This document shows, piece after piece, positions 20,147 through 25,815 of a DNA stretch of 25,815 nucleotides. Both the position numbers and the translations under genes were made by a program. Within the stretch, counting starts at the first letter, position 1; every line of letters starts with the position of its first letter. The notes under the pieces were generated by a model that was given only the letters and a program-made list of their open reading frames with translations, did not search any database and had not been told where the DNA came from. Source of the DNA: JAUHWS01 sp964571805 (GTDB lineage Bacteria > Patescibacteriota > Gracilibacteria > UM-FILTER-43-11); NCBI GenBank assembly GCA_964571805.1, contig CAZNDI010000005.1:1-25815 (forward strand), given 5' to 3'.

Positions 20147-20180
20147 ATTATAGCGGTAAGCGGTAAGTGATAAGCGGTAA
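20147..20180 (-). promoter_or_regulatory. TTACCGC heptamer repeats and TATAAT before rpsG
   Basis: On the minus strand, four tandem heptamers (TTACCGC, TTATCAC, TTACCGC, TTACCGC; 20153-20180) run directly into TATAAT (20147-20152), two nucleotides before the rpsG ATG. The repeats occupy the place of a -35 box. They may be a binding site for an activator or a simple slippage array. Confidence 0.5.
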
Positions 20181-20224
20181 GCAAGTAAAGCAGAAAACTA
20201 ATCGGTTTCCGCTTCTCGCTGAGA

Positions 20225-20644
20225 TTATTTCTTAGGTTTTTTGGCTCCATAACGACTCCTTCCTTGTTTTCGGTTTTGAACCCCTTGAGTGTCGAGGACA
20301 CCACGAGTGATGTGATAGGGAACTCCAGGGAGATCTTTCACCCTTCCTCCGTAGATTGTGACCACCGAGTGCTCTTGCAAATTGTGACCTTCTCCCATGA
20401 TATAGGCATTGACTTCTTTTCCATTGGTCAAGCGAACGCGAGCAATTTTACGCAAGGCGGAGTTTGGCTTTTTAGGAGTCATAGTCGTGACCTTGATACA
20501 CACGCCTCTCTTTTGAGGTGCACCTCTCTTTAAAGGAATATTCTTATTCTTGAGAGAATTGAAGGTGTATTGAAGGGCAGGAGCCTTACTCTTTCTTTTA
20601 GGAGTCTCGCGAGACTTGCGGACCAATTGATTGATAGTTGGCAT
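20225..20644 (-). CDS. rpsL: 30S ribosomal protein S12 (uS12)
   Basis: A 139-residue decoding-centre protein: 'MPTINQLVRKSRETPKRKSK', 'QKRGVCIKVTTMTPKKPNSA', 'LRKIARVRLTNGKEVNAYIM', 'GEGHNLQEHSVVTIYGGRVK' and 'DLPGVPYHITRGVLDTQGVQ'. The two lysines linked to streptomycin sensitivity (in TPKKPNS and GGRVKDLPGV) are wild type. It carries the longer N-terminal loop seen in Bacillus-type S12. No Shine-Dalgarno sequence precedes the ATG. Confidence 0.98.
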   Translation of the reverse strand: MPTINQLVRKSRETPKRKSKAPALQYTFNSLKNKNIPLKRGAPQKRGVCIKVTTMTPKKPNSALRKIARVRLTNGKEVNAYIMGEGHNLQEHSVVTIYGGRVKDLPGVPYHITRGVLDTQGVQNRKQGRSRYGAKKPKK

Positions 20645-20716
20645 TTTCTTTAAATTAGAAGTGAGAGATTAAGAATTGTCGATGAAATTTTTGAAAGGGA
20701 TTCTTTATTTTAATGC

Positions 20717-23700
20717 TTAATTGTTTTTTGCATCATATTGACTCTTGTAAATATGACCCGCGGGGATGAGTTTACCAATAATTACGTTTTCTTTCAAGCC
20801 TTTTAAATGGTCAATCTTCCGCGTGGTGGCGGCTTCAACAAGAACCCGGATGGTTTCCTGAAAAGAGGCTGCAGAAAGCCAACTATTGGTCGTGATGGCC
20901 ACTCGAGAAATCCCAAGAAGTAAGCGTTCACCGTGGGCATCATTCTTTTTTTCTTTTTTGAGAAGTGCATTGCTATTGTTAAATTGTTCCGCATTGACCA
21001 ATTCTCCGGGGAGGAAGTCAGAATCACCAGGATTTACAATCCTGACCTTTGAGAACATTTGCTTCACAATGATTTCAATGTGCTTGTCGTTGATGGTCTG
21101 CCCCTGTGAAGCATAAATATGCTGCACATCGGTCATGATGTATTTTTGCGTGGTGTAAACATCCGTCGCAATCATCAAGTCTTGAAGGTTCAAGTGACCT
21201 CTATTCAAAGGGGTTCCACGAGCAATGAGATCATTGTTTTTGACCATGACTTTTTCCTTCGGATCAAAAAGATAGACTTTTTCATGCGTTTCGGTATGCC
21301 TTGTAAAGATTTCTGTCGCGGTAACTTTTGTCACCTCGCCTTCATCTGTGGATTTGAGAGAGTGTTTTTCTCCGATGGCCCGAGCAATGATTTGTTTGGC
21401 CTTGATGCGGTCTCCTTTTTTAACAAGGGCTTCAAAGTCGGGTGGAATTCTGTAGCAGTCCTCTCCTAATTCTTGAGCTACAATCGTGACTTCGATATGT
21501 TCTTTTTTAACTTTAATAGAAACCTTTCCGGAAATGTCGGCAAGGATGGCGGCTCCTTTGGGATTGCGGGCTTCAAAAAGCTCTTCCACGCGAGTCAAAC
21601 CTTGAGTGATATCAGACCCTTCGGCCACTCCTCCCATGTGGAAGGTACGCATGGTCAACTGAGTCCCCGGTTCGCCGATACTTTGAGCGGCGATGATCCC
21701 TGCAGCAGTTCCCAAATCAACCAACTTATTGGTTCCCAGGTCAAACCCATAGCAGTTCTGGCAGATACCGTTCTCAATGGTACAGGTCATGATGGAACGT
21801 ACAAAAACCTGTTCAATTTGAGCCGCTTTTACAGCAGCACTCACGTCGTTGTCTACCTGTATGCCTTTTTTAGCAATGAGTGTGCCCGTTTTCGGATCCT
21901 TGATATCTACAGCCAACGTTCGGCCAAAGATTCGTTTTTCAAAGCCTTCTCCAATTTTATTACTTTCCTCACGTGTGATGGAGTGCTCCACAATGGTGCC
22001 ACAATCGGGCTCTTTGATGACAATGTCCTGAACGGCATCGACCAAACGACGAGTGAGGTAACCAGCTTCAGCAGTTTTAAGGGCCGTGTCTGATTTTCCT
22101 TTACGTCCTCCGTGCGTGGCAATAAAGTATTCCAAGATGGAGAAACCGTCTTTGAGATTTGATTTGATCGGAAGTTCAATGGTTTTACCCGATGGATTGG
22201 CTACCAAACCTTTCATTCCACACAACTGAGTGATCTGACCCCAGTTTCCGCGGGCTCCAGAGTCAATCATGTAATAAATGTTGTTTTCGGGATATTTTTG
22301 GAATTTCTCAATCATCTCGTTGGACACATTGTTTTTGAGAGCAGACCACAAACGGATGGCATGATGATAACGCTCGTCTTCAGTGATCCATCCTTTCCAA
22401 TACTGATTGTTGATTTTTCGAACCGTTTCATCGGCTTCCGCAATGAGTTCCTCACGTTTTTCGGGAACCAACATGTCAAAGGCAGAAATGGTGATGCCCG
22501 ATTTGGTCGCAAACTTAAATCCAATACGTTTAAATTCATCGGCGACAATGGCGGTCGCTTCGGGACTCACTTTGTCTAAAATTTCGGCAAGGAGATCTTT
22601 GAGGCCATTTTTGCCCACTGTTTTGTTCACAAATTCAATTTTCTCTGGCAGGAAGGTATTAAAAATCAAGCGCCCCACGGTCGTATTTTCAATAATCTTT
22701 CCATTGACCCGAGCAGATACAAAGGCTTGGAGCTCAACGTATTTTAAACGATAAGCATTGATGGCTTCGTTGATGTCAGCAAAAATCATGCCTTCACCAA
22801 GCTTACCCTTGAACCCTTGAGTGAGGTAATAAACACCCAAAACCATGTCTTGTGACGGAGTAATGATCGGCTCACCTGCAGAAGGCTTGAGTAAGTTTGT
22901 GGTCGCCAACATCAGTTCATTTGCTTCTTTTTGAGCATTGGTGGACAGAGGGAGATGCACGGCCATTTGGTCTCCATCGAAGTCGGCATTGAAGGCCGCA
23001 CAGACAAGGGGATGAATTTGAATGGCTTTTCCATCGATGAGAATGGGCTTGAAGGCTTGAATCCCCAGGCGATGAAGTGTCGGCGCACGATTGAGGAGAA
23101 CAAGGCGTTTTTGAGTTTCATTTTCCAAAATATCCCATACCTCTTTCTTTCCCTCTTCAATGAGACGTTCTGCCCCTTTCACATTGTGAGCCAATTCTTG
23201 ACGAATCAATTCTCCAACGACAAAAGGTTTAAAAAGCTTGAGAGCCATTTCTTTAGGCAATCCACATTCACTGAGTTTGAGACGAGGACCCACGACGATG
23301 ACGGATCGTCCGGAGTAATCCACACGTTTCCCCAAAAGATTCTGACGGAAGCGACCTTGCTTCCCTTTCAACATGTCAGAAAGTGATCGAAGTTTGCGCT
23401 TGTCTCCTGCAGTGAAGACGGCTCGGCCGGCTCGGGCAGCATTGTTAAAGAGAGTGTCAACGGCTTCTTGAAGCATGCGTTTTTCGTTGCGGCAAATGAC
23501 TTCGGGAGCTCCAATGGCCATCAAACGCTTGAGACGATTGTTTCGATTGATCACCCGTCGGTACAAGTCATTTAAATCAGAAGCGGCGAAACGACCTCCG
23601 TCGAGCTGAACCATGGGTCGTAAGTCGGGGGGGATGACGGGCAATTCTTTCACCACCATCCATTCTGGCCTGAGATTTGCTTTCAATAGACCTGAAGCAA

Positions 23701-24619
23701 GACGAATGCGGCGTAATAATTTTTTGTATTTTTGACCCGTGCTTTTTTTCCTCTCCTCTTCAAGCGCAGTAATAAATACCTTCAAATCAAGTTCAGAAAG
23801 AATTTTACGGATGGATTCGGCCCCTGTTCCTGCGTGGAATACATGGCCAAATTTCATAGAAAGCTCACGGTATTCAATTTCTCCCAAGACCACACCAATG
23901 GACAAATCTTCAAGATCGTCTTTGGCCTGATTGTGTTGCATGGTGAGCTCCTCAATTTTTTGTGCAAAAGAATCCTCTGTCTTCACCACCACTTCAGAGT
24001 CTGAATCATCTTCATCGAGGGCTTTCATTTCCTCCTCAGACAATTCATCTGTTTTTTTAGATTTAGAGCGCGCCTTAATTTTGAGATCATTGGATTTTGA
24101 CTTGAATTCTTCTTGAATCTGTTTTTTATACATTTGAAAATCCTTGTCCAAATTCACTAAAGCCTCTTTTTTAGCCTCTTGATCAACATTAGTGATGATG
24201 TAAGCCGCAAAATAAATCACCTGCTCAATGGCCTTAATAGGCAAATCTAGCAATAATCCAAGTCGACTTGGAGTGGAGCGGAGAAACCAAATGTGGGTCA
24301 CAGGCACGGCCAAACTGATGTGCCCCATACGTTCGCGACGAACGATACTTCGAGTGACTTCGACGCCACACTTTTCACACACCACACCTTTGTAACGAAT
24401 GCGTTTGTATTTTCCACAATAACACTCCCAGTTTTTGGTGGGTCCAAAAATCTTTTCACAAAAAAGACCATCTCTTTCAGGTTTTTGAGTACGGTAGTTG
24501 ATGGTTTCGGGTTTCGTGACTTCTCCATGAGACCATTCCAGCACTGAATCGGGGCTGGCAATAGAAAGACTGATGGAATCAAAATCTTCATGCCGCTTTT
24601 GACCTTTGGGTTGATTCAT
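20717..24619 (-). CDS. rpoC: DNA-directed RNA polymerase subunit beta'
   Basis: A 1300-residue catalytic subunit. The N-terminal zinc site is C66, C68, C81 and C84 ('WECYCGKYKRIRYKGVVCEK'). The active-site magnesium motif 'NADFDGDQMAVH' is at 544-555. The switch and bridge regions follow ('GNWGQITQLCGMKGLVANPS', 'DTALKTAEAGYLTRRLVDAV'), and the second zinc site includes 'CTIENGICQNCYGFDLG'. Residues ~165-230 are a highly charged, low-complexity linker ('KSKSNDLKIKARSKSKKTDE', 'MKALDEDDSDSEVVVK') not found in E. coli or Bacillus at this length. It is separated from rpoB by ssb and followed by rpsL. Confidence 0.99.
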   Translation of the reverse strand: MNQPKGQKRHEDFDSISLSIASPDSVLEWSHGEVTKPETINYRTQKPERDGLFCEKIFGPTKNWECYCGKYKRIRYKGVVCEKCGVEVTRSIVRRERMGHISLAVPVTHIWFLRSTPSRLGLLLDLPIKAIEQVIYFAAYIITNVDQEAKKEALVNLDKDFQMYKKQIQEEFKSKSNDLKIKARSKSKKTDELSEEEMKALDEDDSDSEVVVKTEDSFAQKIEELTMQHNQAKDDLEDLSIGVVLGEIEYRELSMKFGHVFHAGTGAESIRKILSELDLKVFITALEEERKKSTGQKYKKLLRRIRLASGLLKANLRPEWMVVKELPVIPPDLRPMVQLDGGRFAASDLNDLYRRVINRNNRLKRLMAIGAPEVICRNEKRMLQEAVDTLFNNAARAGRAVFTAGDKRKLRSLSDMLKGKQGRFRQNLLGKRVDYSGRSVIVVGPRLKLSECGLPKEMALKLFKPFVVGELIRQELAHNVKGAERLIEEGKKEVWDILENETQKRLVLLNRAPTLHRLGIQAFKPILIDGKAIQIHPLVCAAFNADFDGDQMAVHLPLSTNAQKEANELMLATTNLLKPSAGEPIITPSQDMVLGVYYLTQGFKGKLGEGMIFADINEAINAYRLKYVELQAFVSARVNGKIIENTTVGRLIFNTFLPEKIEFVNKTVGKNGLKDLLAEILDKVSPEATAIVADEFKRIGFKFATKSGITISAFDMLVPEKREELIAEADETVRKINNQYWKGWITEDERYHHAIRLWSALKNNVSNEMIEKFQKYPENNIYYMIDSGARGNWGQITQLCGMKGLVANPSGKTIELPIKSNLKDGFSILEYFIATHGGRKGKSDTALKTAEAGYLTRRLVDAVQDIVIKEPDCGTIVEHSITREESNKIGEGFEKRIFGRTLAVDIKDPKTGTLIAKKGIQVDNDVSAAVKAAQIEQVFVRSIMTCTIENGICQNCYGFDLGTNKLVDLGTAAGIIAAQSIGEPGTQLTMRTFHMGGVAEGSDITQGLTRVEELFEARNPKGAAILADISGKVSIKVKKEHIEVTIVAQELGEDCYRIPPDFEALVKKGDRIKAKQIIARAIGEKHSLKSTDEGEVTKVTATEIFTRHTETHEKVYLFDPKEKVMVKNNDLIARGTPLNRGHLNLQDLMIATDVYTTQKYIMTDVQHIYASQGQTINDKHIEIIVKQMFSKVRIVNPGDSDFLPGELVNAEQFNNSNALLKKEKKNDAHGERLLLGISRVAITTNSWLSAASFQETIRVLVEAATTRKIDHLKGLKENVIIGKLIPAGHIYKSQYDAKNN

Positions 24620-24711
24620 AACTTTATTAAGTTGAGAGTTAAGAGTGAGATGCTAATGATTAATCGTGAGCTCTAAAAATTCTTCACATTACCTTTAATT
24701 ACAATGAGTGA

Positions 24712-25128
24712 CTAAGAAGGATCAAACATATTATCATCAGGAATTTGACTTGCTGCAGGTGAAATGGGGTGATCAAAATCCATGTCATCCCCCTCGGGCC
24801 GCTTATCAAGCATGATCATGTCGGTGGCCACAATTTCGGTCTTAAATATTTTTACGCCTTCTGGACTGTCCCATGAACGGGTTTTGAGATAACCTTCGAC
24901 ATAAACCAATTTGCCTTTTTTAAGATACTTTCCGCAAATTTCAGCCAAAGGACCCCATGCAGCAATATTATGATATTCCGCCAATGATTTTTTTTCCTGG
25001 TCTCCGGTGACCCATTCTCGATTGGTCGCCAAACCAAAAGTAACAATTGATTGACCACCTGTAGTTTGTTTAAGTTCGGGATCACGGGTAAGGTTACCCA
25101 CCAAGATCACTTTATTGACACTTCTCAT
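24712..25128 (-). CDS. ssb: Single-stranded DNA-binding protein, placed between rpoB and rpoC
   Basis: A 138-residue protein with an N-terminal OB fold: 'MRSVNKVILVGNLTRDPELK', 'QSIVTFGLATNREWV', 'EYHNIAAWGPLAEICGKYLK', 'KGKLVYVEGYLKTRSWDSPE' and 'TEIVATDMIML'. Single-stranded DNA binding in replication, repair and recombination is the expected role. The acidic C-terminal tail ends 'DDNMFDPS' instead of the usual 'DDDIPF', so the partner-binding tip is altered. It lies 46 bp after rpoB and 92 bp before rpoC on the same strand, an uncommon position because rpoB and rpoC are normally adjacent. Confidence 0.95.
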   Translation of the reverse strand: MRSVNKVILVGNLTRDPELKQTTGGQSIVTFGLATNREWVTGDQEKKSLAEYHNIAAWGPLAEICGKYLKKGKLVYVEGYLKTRSWDSPEGVKIFKTEIVATDMIMLDKRPEGDDMDFDHPISPAASQIPDDNMFDPS

Positions 25129-25174
25129 AATTAATATTTATTAATGATTACTTATTTGACACTGTGATTAATTT

Positions 25175-25815
25175 TTAGAATTTTTCCTTTTCAAGTTCTT
25201 CTTCGATCGCTCTCATCTCATCATCAGAAATCTGATCTTCCAAACTATCATCTTCCATCAAGTCCGTCTCCATTTCTTCGATCACATCCATGTCACCCAA
25301 ACTGTCCCCCTCCAATTCAAGACTGAGGTCGGCCTCTGATTCTTTGCCTTCATCAAGATCTTTAATGCGATCGATCATAGGAATGATTTCATCGTCGTCG
25401 TCAATTTTAATCACGGCCTCAAGAGGCACTTCTTCGAGCTGATCGCCCCGCAATTTGAGAAGTTCAACATCAAGGCATAGACTCTTCAATTCTTTAACCA
25501 AGACGTTGAAGGATTCAGGAACACTTGGAGTTTTGATGGATTCGCCTTTAACAATTGACTCGTAAGCCTTGGCTCGACCAATGACATCGTCGGATTTGAT
25601 GGTGAGCATTTCTTGCAAGGTGTAGGCAGCACCATAAGCTTCTAGGGCCCACACTTCCATTTCTCCGAAACGCTGACCTCCATGTTGCGCCTTCCCTCCC
25701 AACGGCTGTTGAGTGACCAAAGAGTAAGGACCCACCGAACGAGCATGCAACTTATCTTCTACGAGATGGAGGAGTTTGAGCATGTAAACCTTTCCAACCA
25801 CGGTAGGGTATTGGA
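25175..25815 (-). CDS. rpoB: DNA-directed RNA polymerase subunit beta, C-terminal part
   Basis: Partial gene; the 5' end lies beyond the window. The visible 213 codons begin in the highly conserved end of beta ('KVYMLKLLHLVEDKLHARSV', 'GPYSLVTQQPLGGKAQHGGQ', 'RFGEMEVWALEAYGAAYTLQ', 'EMLTIKSDDVIGRAKAYESI') and continue through 'VPESFNVLVKELKSLCLDVE'. Beyond the normal end of beta is an acidic tail of about 90 residues ('DEGKESEADLSLELEGDSLG', 'DEMRAIEEELEKEKF'). The tail is unlike that of E. coli or Bacillus; acidic extensions occur in some deep-branching lineages. Confidence 0.98.
   Translation of the reverse strand, partial: QYPTVVGKVYMLKLLHLVEDKLHARSVGPYSLVTQQPLGGKAQHGGQRFGEMEVWALEAYGAAYTLQEMLTIKSDDVIGRAKAYESIVKGESIKTPSVPESFNVLVKELKSLCLDVELLKLRGDQLEEVPLEAVIKIDDDDEIIPMIDRIKDLDEGKESEADLSLELEGDSLGDMDVIEEMETDLMEDDSLEDQISDDEMRAIEEELEKEKF

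Noticed and set aside
20886..24547. Many plus-strand open frames opposite rpoC, up to about 200 codons
   Set aside because: They are antisense shadows of a conserved gene, with no family resemblance and no starts with promoter signals.
1..25815. tRNA or rRNA genes
   Set aside because: I found no cloverleaf-like or rRNA-like sequence in any gap, and all intergenic stretches are under 300 bp.

Overview
The window (25.8 kb) looks like a bacterial chromosome segment from a candidate-phylum lineage, most likely Patescibacteria/CPR in the Peregrinibacteria-Gracilibacteria neighbourhood. That placement is an inference of moderate confidence. It rests on the flavour of RpoC and RpoB, the small secreted lipoproteins with a 'TWWFDANLNATKPGC' type domain, and the SLH-domain protein. 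The standard code applies: TGA is a normal stop, so the TGA=Gly recoding of some relatives is absent. No gene has a convincing Shine-Dalgarno sequence. Several instead have a sigma70-type promoter whose -10 box lies 4-8 nt from the ATG, which suggests leaderless mRNAs.

Region 1 (1-8.6 kb, + strand apart from the IS) is AT-rich accessory DNA. An IS30-family element with imperfect terminal inverted repeats and a 15-bp target duplication has landed in codon 7 of a PhnB-like gene; the first codons of that gene are still readable on the far side of the element. A run of small, mostly hypothetical genes follows (DUF1697, DUF6624, DUF2188, DUF4440-like, HEPN-like, a TPR protein). Several neighbours are broken: a GyrI-like effector-binding gene with two compensating frameshifts, a fragment of a second copy, an RNAP-alpha-CTD-like gene with an in-frame TAA, and a frameshifted fragment at 2.6 kb.

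Region 2 (8.6-18.5 kb, + strand) holds an ArsR-type regulator whose start codon sits in a perfect 18-bp palindrome, an endonuclease/exonuclease/phosphatase-fold protein, a DoxX-like membrane protein, two VOC (glyoxalase-fold) proteins separated by a 15-bp tandem repeat, and a frameshifted 14-TM drug exporter. It continues with a serpin-like lipoprotein, a DUF1905 gene, and a small alkyltransferase gene caught in an exact 335-bp tandem duplication that makes a chimeric copy. A CPR-type lipoprotein, UppP, a HicBA toxin-antitoxin pair and a ferritin-like/VIT1 metal transporter complete it. Three families of intergenic palindromic repeats lie here.

Region 3 (18.5-25.8 kb, - strand) is intact housekeeping DNA: rpoB (C-terminal part) - ssb - rpoC - rpsL - rpsG - an SLH-domain exported protein. 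It ends at a bidirectional terminator facing the VIT1 gene. The ssb gene between rpoB and rpoC is unusual. The contrast between the decaying, repeat-rich accessory half and the clean transcription/translation operon is the main theme of the window.
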